Positions 16,396 through 24,828 of a stretch of DNA of 64,000 nt are shown here, in pieces. The stretch spans positions 372,001 to 436,000 of the forward strand of contig CP087990.1 of the NCBI GenBank assembly GCA_021044545.1, in the 5' to 3' direction. Source of the stretch: Comamonadaceae bacterium M7527. Lineage in GTDB: Bacteria > Pseudomonadota > Gammaproteobacteria > Burkholderiales > Burkholderiaceae_C. Positions within the stretch are counted from its first letter, which is position 1, and every line of letters begins with the position of its first letter. The notes under the pieces are model-generated. The model did no database searches. It had not been told where the DNA came from and saw only the letters and a program-made list of their open reading frames with translations. The translations under genes were made by a program, and so were the position numbers.

Positions 16396-17736
16396 TCAGT
16401 AGCCCACCAGTCTGGGTAACCACAGTGATATCTGGGGCACAAACGCGATGGTGAATACCGCAATAGTGGTCACCAGTACAAACGGCAATACCCTGACGGT
16501 GATGCGCTCAACGGTCTCGCCACCAATACCCGAGGCCACAAAAAGATTCTCTCCCAATGGCGGTGTCATAAAGCCAATGGACAGGGTACAAATCACCACG
16601 ATACCCACATGCGTGGGGTCAGCCCCCACCGAGTACATGACCGGTAACAACACGGGGACCAGGATCAATATGGCTGCCAGCGTCTCCATGAACATACCGA
16701 CGAACAGCAGGAAGACAATCACCATGGTCCAGATCAAGTAGATGTTGTCCGTGAGGGACAGCATGGAGTCAGCTATTTGAGCGGGTATGCGTTGTTCCAC
16801 CAGCAGGCGGCCAAAGGCGGTTGCCGTGAATAAAATCAACAGCACGCGACCGGTAATCCAGGTGGTCGTGCGCAGTGATTCCGAAATGCGTGGCAATTTC
16901 AATTCGCGGTGAATAAAGATACCAACGAACAAGGTGTAGAAAATGGCCACGATGGCGGACTCAGTCGGCGTGAACAGGCCTGAGTAAATGCCTCCCAGGA
17001 TGATCAAGGGCGCCAACGCTGCCCAAATACCTCGGCGCAGGGATGCGCGCACATCATCGAAAGACCAGTTCTCTGTGAGGCCTTTGTAGCCATTCTTTTT
17101 AGAGATGTAGTAGTTCATCAGCAACAAGCTACCAGCCATAACCGTACCGGGTATCACGCCCGCGATAAACAGCTTGGGTATGGACATGGAGGCGAAGGAG
17201 CCAAATTTCTCTACCGCTTCGGGCGGCGGTTGCATTCCCAAAGCCGCAATGCCAAAAATCACCATTGGAATAGACGGGGGAATAATGATGCCCAATCCAC
17301 CTGATGCTGCAGTGACCGCTGACGCGTAAGGGCGGTCGTAGTTGCGCCGTGTCATCGCAGGAATCATCAACATACCCACAGCGGCAGTGGTGGCAGGCCC
17401 AGAGCCTGAAATGGCGCCAAAGAACAGGCAGGCAACGACTGTGGCAACACCCAGGCCGCCCGTGATTGGGCCTGCCAGGGTCTCCGCGATGTCCACCAGG
17501 CGCTTTGAAATGCCGGCGGCCTCCATCAGCGCACCAGCCAGCACAAAAGCGGGCAAGGCCATCAGCGGAAAACTGCCAACCGAGTTGAATGCAATTTGAA
17601 CCAGCGCTATCGGGTCTTTATCCAGCGCGATGTAGGCCATCATGCCCGCACCGCCTAGCGCAACGGTAATGGGCGCGCCAATCAGCAAGAGAATGACGAA
17701 GCCGCCAAACAGTAATTCTGCAACGTACAAATCCAT
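16396..17736 (-). CDS. TRAP transporter large membrane subunit (DctM type), candidate TauM
   Basis: A 446-residue polytopic membrane protein. DctM landmarks are FNSVGSFPLMALPAFVLAGA, the GAISGSGPATTAAVGMLMIP segment, SAVTAASGGLGIIIPPSIPM and SIGFMTPPLGENLFVASGIG near the C-terminus. It is the promoter-distal gene of a TRAP operon that begins upstream with a binding protein and lies beside TauR-like, TauX-like and TauY-like genes. A TRAP system named TauKLM imports taurine in several taurine degraders, so taurine is the likely cargo; that is inference from context. Confidence 0.92.
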   Translation of the reverse strand: MDLYVAELLFGGFVILLLIGAPITVALGGAGMMAYIALDKDPIALVQIAFNSVGSFPLMALPAFVLAGALMEAAGISKRLVDIAETLAGPITGGLGVATVVACLFFGAISGSGPATTAAVGMLMIPAMTRRNYDRPYASAVTAASGGLGIIIPPSIPMVIFGIAALGMQPPPEAVEKFGSFASMSIPKLFIAGVIPGTVMAGSLLLMNYYISKKNGYKGLTENWSFDDVRASLRRGIWAALAPLIILGGIYSGLFTPTESAIVAIFYTLFVGIFIHRELKLPRISESLRTTTWITGRVLLILFTATAFGRLLVEQRIPAQIADSMLSLTDNIYLIWTMVIVFLLFVGMFMETLAAILILVPVLLPVMYSVGADPTHVGIVVICTLSIGFMTPPLGENLFVASGIGGETVERITVRVLPFVLVTTIAVFTIAFVPQISLWLPRLVGY

Positions 17737-17757
17737 AGTAAGGGCTCCTAAACGGCA

Positions 17758-18304
17758 TCAAGCGTTAGCTTGTTCGTTTTCTTTTTTAATTTTTTCAATG
17801 GCCGCTGTTTCAGGATCCAGTAGTTCTTCGCCACGGAAGACACTCACGTAGAGATTCCAGAGAATTCGGATGGACATCAATGTGAAGGCAATCGGCAAGA
17901 TCATGTAGATGTACTTCATGGGTACGCCCAGTGTTTGGGCTTTCCAAAAAAGGTTCATCCGATTGAACACAAAGTCGTAGCTGAGGTAGACGAAATACAA
18001 GTTGAAACCGACCCACAGCAGATCTGAACGTCAGCAGCGCCTTGCCCACAATTTTGGGCATAAAGGCAAAGTGGAAAGTCACCCGGTTGTGTGCCGACTT
18101 CTTTGCGGCGACGACGGCGCCCAGGTAGGCGAACCAGACAAACATATAAGTGGACAGCTCTTCACTCCACGCGATGGAGTAGCCAAACAACTGACGAGCC
18201 AATATTTGAATAAACAGCAAGACCACAAACAACGCGAGTAAGACCTCGCAAAAGAGGGTCTCGGCGTTGTCGATAAGGGCGAGTGCTTGACGCTTGACTG
18301 ACAT
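17758..18304 (-). CDS. TRAP transporter small membrane subunit (DctQ type), candidate TauL (frameshifted)
   Basis: The start MSVKRQALALIDNAETLFCE has a good AGGAG ribosome site. The DctQ core VVLLFIQILARQLFGYSIAW and SEELSTYMFVWFAYLGAVVA is followed by a frame change near 18020. After KALLTFR the protein continues in another frame as LWVGFNLYFVYLSYDFVFNR through KYIYMILPIAFTLMSIRILW to ENEQANA. One extra base or two missing bases would restore a normal subunit of about 181 residues. Without it the third and fourth membrane helices are lost. The flanking TRAP genes are intact, so an error in the read is plausible. Confidence 0.82.
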
Positions 18305-18321
18305 GGAAGCTCCTAGAAAAA

Positions 18322-18385
18322 GAGCGTGCTTCGCACGCTCGTCCATGGATCGTACAGACATCAGCACCCATTAAATGGGTGCTGA
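18322..18385 (-). terminator. Two hairpins between TRAP binding-protein and membrane-subunit genes
   Basis: TCAGCACCCA (18361-18370) pairs with TGGGTGCTGA (18376-18385), and GAGCGTGC (18322-18329) pairs with GCACGCTC (18333-18340). They lie directly after the stop codon of the binding-protein gene in the direction of transcription. As in the first TRAP operon, they probably raise binding-protein mRNA over the membrane subunits. Confidence 0.6.
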
Positions 18386-18395
18386 TGCGTTAGGT

Positions 18396-19391
18396 TTAAC
18401 GACCCAAGATTTTCGCAACGCGATCCAGCTTCTCTTTGCCACCAATGCTCTTGTAGAACTTAGGCCACACAGCGGTCGTTGCCTTCGCAATCCACTCTTT
18501 CTCGCCGTCAGCGGGGTCAGAGATTTCCATGCCCTTGGCAACCAGTTCCTTACGGATACGGTCTTCTGTCTTCAACAAGTAGTCGTAGCTGTAGTTGGTG
18601 GCTTCCTTGCCAGCTTCCAAAATTGCTTTTTGCGTATCAGCAGACTGCTTCTGGAACATGGCTTCGCCAACAATGATGGGCTCCAGTGAGAACACGTAAC
18701 GGATGTTCGTGATGTACTTCTGGACTTCGTTGAACTTCATGGAGTTAACGGTGATGTAGGGGTTGTCCTGACCGTCGACAACGCGCTGTTGCAAAGCGGT
18801 AAAAGTCTCGCCCCAGGCCATTGGCGTTGGGTTGATGCCCCATGCCTGGTAAGACGCGATCATGATCTCGTTCTTGGGAACGCGGATCTTCAAACCCTTC
18901 AGATCAGCCAATGTCTTGACAGGCTTCTTTGAATTGGTCAAAACGCGGAAACCAGTGAAGGACCAGCCCACGATACGAACGCCTGCATCGCGAATGGTGT
19001 TTGCGGTCAGCTCTTGACCCACTTCGCCGGTAACCAAAGTCTTGGCTTCAGCGGCGCTTTGAATCACGTAGGGCAATGTCAGGATACCCACTGTTGGTGA
19101 GAAAGGCGTGATGTTGTTCACAGCCAGAACTGAGAAGTCAAGTGTGCCCATGCTGGCGCTGTTGACAGTGGTTTCTTCGCCGCCCAGCTGCTCGTTGGGG
19201 AACAGGTCAGCCTTGTGCTTGCCGCCTGTTTTGGCTTCGAAAGTCTCTTTGAACTTGCTGGCCATGACCCATTGGGCACTGCCTTCTGCATCGCCGATGG
19301 CGACTTTGAATGTTGCGGCCATTGCGCTAGCGCTGGTGAGGGCCAAAGATGCTGCGAACAGCGACAAAACTGCGGTTTTTTTCAAAATCAT
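18396..19391 (-). CDS. TRAP transporter substrate-binding protein (DctP type), candidate TauK
   Basis: A 331-residue periplasmic receptor with a Sec signal peptide (LKKTAVLSLFAASLALTS, then AMA cleavage). The mature part begins ATFKVAIGDAEGSAQWVMAS and contains the DctP helix FRVLTNSKKPVKTLADLKGL, the RVPKNEIMIASYQAWGINPT ligand region and VVDGQDNPYITVNSMKF. It is the first gene of the second TRAP operon, placed next to taurine dehydrogenase genes, which makes taurine the likely ligand. It uses Sec export, in contrast to the TAT-exported receptor of the first operon. Confidence 0.92.
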   Translation of the reverse strand: MILKKTAVLSLFAASLALTSASAMAATFKVAIGDAEGSAQWVMASKFKETFEAKTGGKHKADLFPNEQLGGEETTVNSASMGTLDFSVLAVNNITPFSPTVGILTLPYVIQSAAEAKTLVTGEVGQELTANTIRDAGVRIVGWSFTGFRVLTNSKKPVKTLADLKGLKIRVPKNEIMIASYQAWGINPTPMAWGETFTALQQRVVDGQDNPYITVNSMKFNEVQKYITNIRYVFSLEPIIVGEAMFQKQSADTQKAILEAGKEATNYSYDYLLKTEDRIRKELVAKGMEISDPADGEKEWIAKATTAVWPKFYKSIGGKEKLDRVAKILGR

Positions 19392-19477
19392 AGGTATCTC
19401 CTGGGTTATAAAAAATACGGCGACTTCTGCGTCACTCTAGTTATGTTGCGAAACTGGTTGCGCTACAAGCGGGCCTG

Positions 19478-19873
19478 TTACGTGGCAATCGCTGGGCGGT
19501 CTTTGCGGAAGGCATTCTTCACCAAAATCTTGCCGTCTTTAAAGGTAAAGACGTCGACCATGCGGGCCTCAATGCGTGAGCCATCAGCCTTGGTGCCGGC
19601 AAATGTGGACTCTGATACACCACGCTCGCCAACGACGAAGTGGACTGCGTCCAGCCAGGCGGCATCGGGGAAGTTTTGCCATGCGGCCTTAAAGCCTTCG
19701 CGAACCTCTGCCGTGCCTTTGAAGGTACGCCCCATGAGGTCTGGACCGGCGACGGCATGGAACACGCAGTCTTCGTGCATGAAGCTCATCAGTGCCTCTA
19801 AGTTGTGGTCGTTCCAGGCTTGGGCAAAGTCTGCCAGGGCCTGGGCGCTCACGTTGTTGTCCTGAACTGTCAT
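19478..19873 (-). CDS. tauX: NTF2/SnoaL-like protein, putative taurine dehydrogenase small subunit
   Basis: A 131-residue protein of the NTF2-like/SnoaL fold: AQALADFAQAWNDHNLEALM, the MHEDCVFHAVAGPDLMGRTF pocket strand and VDVFTFKDGKILVKNAF. Small NTF2-like proteins are annotated as TauX beside the FAD subunit TauY of taurine dehydrogenase, which oxidises taurine to sulfoacetaldehyde and ammonium with electrons going to cytochrome. Here it is divergent from the TauY-like gene across a 349-bp region and follows the TRAP operon in the same direction of transcription (upstream of it). Its exact role in the enzyme is not established by sequence. Confidence 0.72.
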   Translation of the reverse strand: MTVQDNNVSAQALADFAQAWNDHNLEALMSFMHEDCVFHAVAGPDLMGRTFKGTAEVREGFKAAWQNFPDAAWLDAVHFVVGERGVSESTFAGTKADGSRIEARMVDVFTFKDGKILVKNAFRKDRPAIAT

Positions 19874-20222
19874 GTGCTCTCCTGCGTTACGCTGTGGTGG
19901 TTGTGTTGTTGCAAGCGGGTTGCAATCGCTGGCTTGGCTGCATTATTGGTAGTGATGCCAGTTGACTTGTAGAGCCAAGAAAACTGAATCGTTAGAGCCA
20001 ACCACAAGGGTTAACCCGATAGCGCTCTGTGTGGGCTGGCATCATTGATTGCTTGAATCTGGTGCTATCGGCCAGGTGCCTCAATTCACTATCCTCTTGG
20101 CAGTGATTCGACAGCGCAAACGACTCCGTATGCGCACGCCCCCCGTTAACGGAAAGGTGTGCCGCGCAGTGGTATGGGGCATTGGTGAATTTTTATTGGC
20201 AAGAAACAATCTGGAGATCAGC
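19874..20222. promoter_or_regulatory. 349-bp divergent intergenic region between tauX-like and tauY-like genes
   Basis: No gene is supported here; an open frame extends upstream of tauY but lacks family sequence, and the ATG at 20223 has a good GGAG site. The region holds two TAGAGCCAA direct repeats and is the likely control region for both taurine dehydrogenase genes. Confidence 0.6.
19970..20001 (+). promoter_or_regulatory. Paired direct repeats TAGAGCCAA, candidate TauR operator
   Basis: TAGAGCCAA occurs at 19970-19978 and again at 19993-20001, with starts 23 bp apart. The same spacing and a near-identical half site (TAAAGCCA on the opposite strand) occur upstream of the HisD-like operon. 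Paired direct repeats on one helix face are the known mode of MocR-family binding, so either TauR-like protein could bind here. Confidence 0.62.
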
Positions 20223-21646
20223 ATGCATTCAGCACACCCGGGCGGCACGGTCATGCGCCCCTACGTACCGACTTTTGACCCGTTGGTGGACGACAACCCC
20301 GGACGCGGCACCGACTATGCGCCCAGCTACTGGGTAGCGTCTGCAGGCGCGCCGCCCGAGGACGACGGCCCCATTCAAGGTGATGTCGATGTAGACGTGG
20401 TGGTGGTCGGTGCTGGCTCTACCGGCATGTCTACTGCCTTGTATTTGGCGCAAGACCATGGCGTACAGGCCGTTGTGCTGGAGGCCAATCAAACAGCATG
20501 GGGCTGCTCCAGCCGCAGTGGTGGCCAAGGCCAAAACGCCAGTGGTCGTTTGTCGCGCTCCCAGTGGATTGAGCGTTGGGGCCTGGACGTTGCCAAAAAT
20601 CTGGACACTGAAATCCGCCGTGGTTTTGACAACTTCAAAACCCTCACCCAGGAGATTGACTGCGAAGCCTATGACGGCGGCCATTTGTACCTGGCGCACA
20701 AGCCAGCCAAGATGGACTACTTGCGCAACATGGCCAAGGTTCGCAATGAGGTGTTTGGTTACAACACCCACATACTCAGCGCTGAAGCCGTGCGCGAGCA
20801 GCACTGTGACGAGCGCGAACAGTGCGGCGCCATGCTTGAGGAAGAGGGCGTAGGCGTTCATCCATTGAAGTTCACATTTGGTTTGATGCGCAAAGCGCGC
20901 GCGCTGGGTGTGAAGGTACACCCAGCCAGCCCGGTGCAAGGTGTGACAACGGTAGCGGGTGTGCACCACTTGCAAACGCCCGGTGGTGTGGTGCGTGCCA
21001 AGCGCGTGGTGTTTTGCACAGGTGGCTACACCGGTGGAAAAATGCACACATCCGTTAAAAACAAAATCATGCCGATTTTGTCCAACTCCGTGGTCACACG
21101 CCCACTGACCGACGCGGAAATGGCGGCTTGCAACTTCAAGACCAAAACGTTCATGACGGATACGCGCACGCTGCGCTTTTACTACCGTTTGCTGGACGGC
21201 AACCGCTTGCAGCTGGGCAGCCGCAGCTCTATCACGGGTGCCGATGCGCAAGGCCCTGAGCATTTGAAATTGCTGACAGATGCTATTGCGCGCAAATTCC
21301 CCCGCTGGCAGGCATTCAAATTGACCACTCATGGTGGGGTTGGGTGGATGTGAGCCACGACATGATGCCGCGCATCACCCGCCCCGATCCCAAGCTGAGC
21401 ATCTGGTATGCCGTGGGTTACGGTGGCAACGGGGTCTCGTTCTCAACCTGGGCCGGCAAGCGGGTCGCCCAGCGAGTGGTGGGTAAGGATATGGATCAAG
21501 ACGTCTTCAATCTGCCTATTTACAACTCGCCACTCGAGTACCCCAACATCATGAACACGGTGCGCTCGGAAATGTTTGCGCCTTTCCGTCGCTTTGGTCA
21601 ATACTTCCTGTACAAATGGTATTGGCTTAACGACGAGAAGCTGTGA
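20223..21646 (+). CDS. tauY: FAD-dependent oxidoreductase (DAO family), putative taurine dehydrogenase large subunit (frameshifted)
   Basis: A D-amino-acid-oxidase-type flavoprotein of about 475 residues. The FAD Rossmann motif is VDVVVVGAGSTGMSTALYLA, followed by SRSGGQGQNASGRLSRSQ. The middle holds RVVFCTGGYTGG and RFYYRLLDGNRLQLGSRSS. Near 21332 the frame changes: the first part ends in GGVGWM and a stop, while the continuation WWGWVDVSHDMMPRITRP to YKWYWLNDEKL is in the next frame, as if one base were lost just after a His codon. This family oxidises amines such as taurine. The TauX-like gene, TauR-like regulators and Xsc support the assignment. If the lesion is real, the FAD-domain C-terminal lobe is cut off. 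Confidence 0.75.
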
Positions 21647-21671
21647 CATTGCAATTAGCAGTGGCTTATCA

Positions 21672-22034
21672 ATGGTTTTAAAAGTCGTCGATTTTTCAGC
21701 CCAGTGCGATACGTGGGAAGCGCGTCGCCTGGCTGATGTACCTGACCGGGTGGTTTCGGGTGACCCCCAGCACCGCTCGGTTGGGCGGTACAGCAACCCC
21801 AGCGGTGACCTGATTGCCGGCACGTGGACAAGTACGCCGGGCAAGTGGCACGCGTTCACCGATCGTGATGAGTTCTGCACCATCTTGTCTGGCCATGTTC
21901 GGCTGATTGCCGAGGATGGCTCGGCTCAGGAATTCCGGGCGGGTGACAGTTTCCTCATCCCCAATGGCTTTCGCGGCTTTTGGGAGGTTGTCGAGACCAC
22001 CACAAAGCACTACGTCATTCGCGATTACAGTTGA
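21672..22034 (+). CDS. Cupin-domain protein (DUF861/EutQ-like)
   Basis: A 120-residue single-domain cupin: YSNPSGDLIAGTWTSTPGKW, then DEFCTILSGHVRLIAEDGSA and FRAGDSFLIPNGFRGFWEV. The metal-site histidine of the first cupin motif is only partly kept, and a Glu (DEFC) takes the usual position. The gene lies 25 bp after the TauY-like gene and upstream of two Lin0512-family genes, apparently in one transcript. Such cupins often accompany amine- or aldehyde-oxidising genes, but no activity can be assigned. It might bind or protect sulfoacetaldehyde or a metal; that is speculation. Confidence 0.75.
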   Translation: MVLKVVDFSAQCDTWEARRLADVPDRVVSGDPQHRSVGRYSNPSGDLIAGTWTSTPGKWHAFTDRDEFCTILSGHVRLIAEDGSAQEFRAGDSFLIPNGFRGFWEVVETTTKHYVIRDYS

Positions 22035-22072
22035 GCTTGTTGCCGCTATCGCGGTTTTTCGGAGTGTTACCA

Positions 22073-22426
22073 ATGGCAAAAAAACGCGTCGTCACGCAAT
22101 TCGGAATGGGCACGTCCATACGTAGCCTCAATTACACAGAAGCCTGCGCGCGAGCCATACGTGATGCGCTGTGGCACAACTCCCTCAACGTGGCCGATGC
22201 GTTCGGCTTTGACCGTGAGGCCATGTTGATTGACGTCGAGGTTGCTGTGCAGCGCCCAGACCTGGTGGACGCCAGTGTCTTGCAAGGTATTTTTCCCTAC
22301 GGTCAACCGCATATCACCGTGGTCAAAGGTGGGCTGGACATACCGCGGCGCGACAAGCCAGGCACCAGTGTCGTGGCCAATGCCGCCATCATGGTCTCGT
22401 TTGATATGGAGGCAGCGCATGGCTGA
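22073..22426 (+). CDS. Lin0512-family protein, first of a tandem pair
   Basis: A 117-residue protein starting MAKKRVVTQFGMGTS. It carries the family pattern FGMGTSIRSLNYTEACARAI, VAVQRPDLVDASVLQGIFPY and ITVVKGGLDIPRRDK. The family is conserved in many bacteria and archaea but has no established function. It overlaps its paralogue by eight bases (ATGGCTGA), so the two are translationally coupled and may form a heteromer. Its place between the taurine dehydrogenase gene and a sulfite-exporter-type gene suggests a role in sulfonate or amine catabolism. Confidence 0.8.
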   Translation: MAKKRVVTQFGMGTSIRSLNYTEACARAIRDALWHNSLNVADAFGFDREAMLIDVEVAVQRPDLVDASVLQGIFPYGQPHITVVKGGLDIPRRDKPGTSVVANAAIMVSFDMEAAHG

Positions 22427-22796
22427 TCAAACCCCCACTGAAAAGCGCATCATCCTGGAGATGGGGTCGGGCAACGATCTTTACGGCTTGGACTACACCA
22501 AGGCGGCGATCCGCGCGGTCAACGACGCCTTGCATCACTCGTCGATTGTGCTGTTCCGGTCCCTGGGCTATGACCATCAAACCATGCGCGTACAAGTGAC
22601 TATTGGCGTGCAACAACCCGCGTTGGTGGACTGTGATGAGGTGGCCAAAGCGTTGCCGCGCGGACGCGCAGAGGTCACAGCGGTTTTTGGCGGCCTGGAT
22701 GTGGTGGACCCCGAGCAGGGGACCACACACGTTATTGCAACCGCGGCGGTCGAAGCCTTCTTGGCTATAGACGCATCGCAGTGGCGACTCAGTTGA
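22419..22796 (+). CDS. Lin0512-family protein, second of a tandem pair
   Basis: A 125-residue paralogue of the preceding protein: EKRIILEMGSGNDLYGLDYT, TIGVQQPALVDCDEVAKALP and AEVTAVFGGLDVVDPE. The start codon lies within the end of the first gene. Aligned by eye, the pair share the GxGxxxxxLxYTxAxxRAxxDALxHxS pattern and the late GGLD motif but differ in most other positions, as expected for two specialised subunits rather than a recent duplication. Its end overlaps the end of the convergent YeiH-type gene by eight bases. Function is unknown. Confidence 0.8.
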   Translation: MADQTPTEKRIILEMGSGNDLYGLDYTKAAIRAVNDALHHSSIVLFRSLGYDHQTMRVQVTIGVQQPALVDCDEVAKALPRGRAEVTAVFGGLDVVDPEQGTTHVIATAAVEAFLAIDASQWRLS

Positions 22797-23832
22797 ACTG
22801 ACGCATCAACAGCACCATGCCCAGCATCCAGCTGGCGATGAACAGCGATTCGCTGGCCAGCAAAATAATGGGGCGCCAGCCAAGTGCCGACAATTTGTCC
22901 AGCGACGTCTTCACGCCCAGGGCCGCGATGGAAATCACCAGGCACCAGCCAGACAGGTCGCTTAAAAAGCCAACGGCTGGTTTGGGTAATGCAACCGTGT
23001 TGTTCAACACGGCCAATACAACAAACACCACCAGAAAGCCGGGTATCAAGCCCGCTTTTTTAGTGGGCTTGTCGGTGTCACTGGCATTGTGACGGGCGCC
23101 GCTGAAAGCCAGCGAAAACACCATCACCATAGGCATCAACATGGACACGCGGAACATTTTGGCCAAGGTGGCTGAGTCCGCGACATCGGGCGAAATGATG
23201 TAGCCCGCGCCCACCACTTGCGCCACGTCATGGATGGAACCACCTAAAAACAACCCCGCCTCTGCCTGGCTGAGTGGTAGGGTCACCACCAAGACCGGGT
23301 ACAACACCATGGCAACAGTTGAAAAGGCAGCGATGCCAATCGCCGTGAGCAGCGTCATTTCCTCGACTTCTTTGCTTTGGGGCATGGTGGCGGATAGCGC
23401 CAATGTCGCCGAGATACCACAGATAGCCGTACCGCCACCAGACAGCAAACCCAAACTGCGTGGGAGGGCCAGGCGCTTGGCCATCCACATGCCAAATGCA
23501 ACGGTTAGCAACAAGCCACTGATGAGTGCGAACACACCACCCCATCCCAAGTCTTGCAAATCACTGAGCAATATGCGCAAGCCCAGCAACGCAACGCCGA
23601 AGCGAACCAGTTTCTTGGCGGCGAATTCAATGCCCGCGCTGTAGCCATCGACTTGGCTGAGGTGGTGGAAAGCCATGCCCATCAGCAGGGCGTAGAGGTA
23701 CTTGGGGCCGCCGTAGTGATCAGCGACAAAGGTTGCAGCCAAAGCGACGACCGCGCTGAGCGCAAGGCCTTTTGACCAAGAAGCGAGACCGCTGCCTTGA
23801 AGCAGCGCACCGAATTTGGAGCGGATGTGCAT
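22789..23832 (-). CDS. UPF0324/YeiH-family membrane protein, putative sulfite/sulfate exporter (TauZ/SuyZ-like)
   Basis: A 347-residue integral membrane protein with about ten hydrophobic helices. UPF0324 motifs include LLMGMAFHHLSQVDGYSAGI, KLVRFGVALLGLRILLSDLQ, LSGGGTAICGISATLALSAT and GLFLGGSIHDVAQVVGAGYI. Members named TauZ or SuyZ recur in taurine and sulfolactate degradation clusters and are proposed to export the sulfite or sulfate released. The ATG at 23832 was chosen over a much longer upstream frame because it begins the conserved N-terminus. It is divergent from an IclR gene. Confidence 0.87.
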   Translation of the reverse strand: MHIRSKFGALLQGSGLASWSKGLALSAVVALAATFVADHYGGPKYLYALLMGMAFHHLSQVDGYSAGIEFAAKKLVRFGVALLGLRILLSDLQDLGWGGVFALISGLLLTVAFGMWMAKRLALPRSLGLLSGGGTAICGISATLALSATMPQSKEVEEMTLLTAIGIAAFSTVAMVLYPVLVVTLPLSQAEAGLFLGGSIHDVAQVVGAGYIISPDVADSATLAKMFRVSMLMPMVMVFSLAFSGARHNASDTDKPTKKAGLIPGFLVVFVVLAVLNNTVALPKPAVGFLSDLSGWCLVISIAALGVKTSLDKLSALGWRPIILLASESLFIASWMLGMVLLMRQFN

Positions 23833-23961
23833 GATTTCCTTTTTATGGAACGTATGGTTTCGAAAAATTGCGCCAATGATGCTCCAAGAAAGATTCGGCG
23901 TCAAGTTTTTTAAAAAACGAGACAAATTGCATTCAATTTTGAAATTTGATATCATCCAGAC

Positions 23962-24807
23962 ATGAAAACACCAAACAAGCTCATCACCCAGTCGGTTGTG
24001 ACGCCCAAGGTCACCGCTTTGGACAACGACAAGCCGACCATGCGCCAATTTGCGTTGTTGGAGGCCTTGGCCAAAATGGACAGGTTTGCCACCTTGCAAA
24101 CATTGGTGGAAGAAACAGGTTTGCCCAAGCCTACTGTTCACCGCATGTTGCAACAGTTGGAGATGGCGGGCATGGTGCAGCGTGACGGCGATGGTCGCCA
24201 ATACACCACCGGCTTGCGCCTGCGTCAAATGGCCGAGACGGTGTTGCTCAACAACACCGTTCACGGTGCGCGTCATCTGGTGTTGCGCCGTTTGGTAGAG
24301 GAGGTTGGAGAGACTTGCAACCTCACTGCCTTCAACGGCTCCGAGGTGGTGTATCTGGACCGCGTTGAAACGCCCGCACCGCTGCGTTTTTATCTACAAG
24401 CGGGTTCGGTTGTGCCGGCGCATTGTTCGGCCACCGGCAAGTTGTTTTTGGCACAGATGACACCCAGCCAGCGGCGTCGCCTTCTGGGGCAGGTGTCCCT
24501 GGAGCGCTTCACGCCCAAAACCATCACCGACCTGGAGGCCATTGAGGCCGAGATCGCCACCGTCAAACGTGATGGCGTGGGCTACGACCGCGAGGAGTAC
24601 CTGCCCGGCCTTATTTGTGTGGCCGTGTTGGTGCCCAGTACGAACCGGGCATCGAACTTGGGGCTTGCCATTCAGGCCCCCAGCATGCGCCTGACCCAAC
24701 CGCGTGTCGAGGCTGCGATTCCTGCGCTGCAGCGCGCGGCATCAGCCTTGCAGGCCATTGAAGAGCAAGCTGCGAGCGGCCCAGATTTGAATAACCAGTC
24801 GGCATAA
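23962..24807 (+). CDS. IclR-family transcriptional regulator, first gene of the CobS/CobT-like operon
   Basis: A 281-residue IclR-type regulator. The HTH region (about residues 25-80) includes LEALAKMDRFATLQTLVEET and GLPKPTVHRMLQQLE, and the effector domain has EEVGETCNLTAFNGSEVVYL and the CSATGKLFLAQM motif. It is a distant paralogue of the IclR protein at the left end of the island. It lies 21 bp upstream of the CobS-like gene and divergent from the YeiH-type exporter, so it could control both directions. The AT-rich 130-bp spacer upstream has TTCAATTTTGAA-type symmetry. Confidence 0.9.
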   Translation: MKTPNKLITQSVVTPKVTALDNDKPTMRQFALLEALAKMDRFATLQTLVEETGLPKPTVHRMLQQLEMAGMVQRDGDGRQYTTGLRLRQMAETVLLNNTVHGARHLVLRRLVEEVGETCNLTAFNGSEVVYLDRVETPAPLRFYLQAGSVVPAHCSATGKLFLAQMTPSQRRRLLGQVSLERFTPKTITDLEAIEAEIATVKRDGVGYDREEYLPGLICVAVLVPSTNRASNLGLAIQAPSMRLTQPRVEAAIPALQRAASALQAIEEQAASGPDLNNQSA

Positions 24808-24828
24808 ACCCGGCCAACGGAAGCTACC

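Noticed and set aside
20229..21332. Long minus-strand open frame (367 residues) opposite tauY
   Set aside because: It lies wholly antisense to a clear FAD enzyme, has no family motif and no ribosome site; it is a by-product of GC-biased codon positions.
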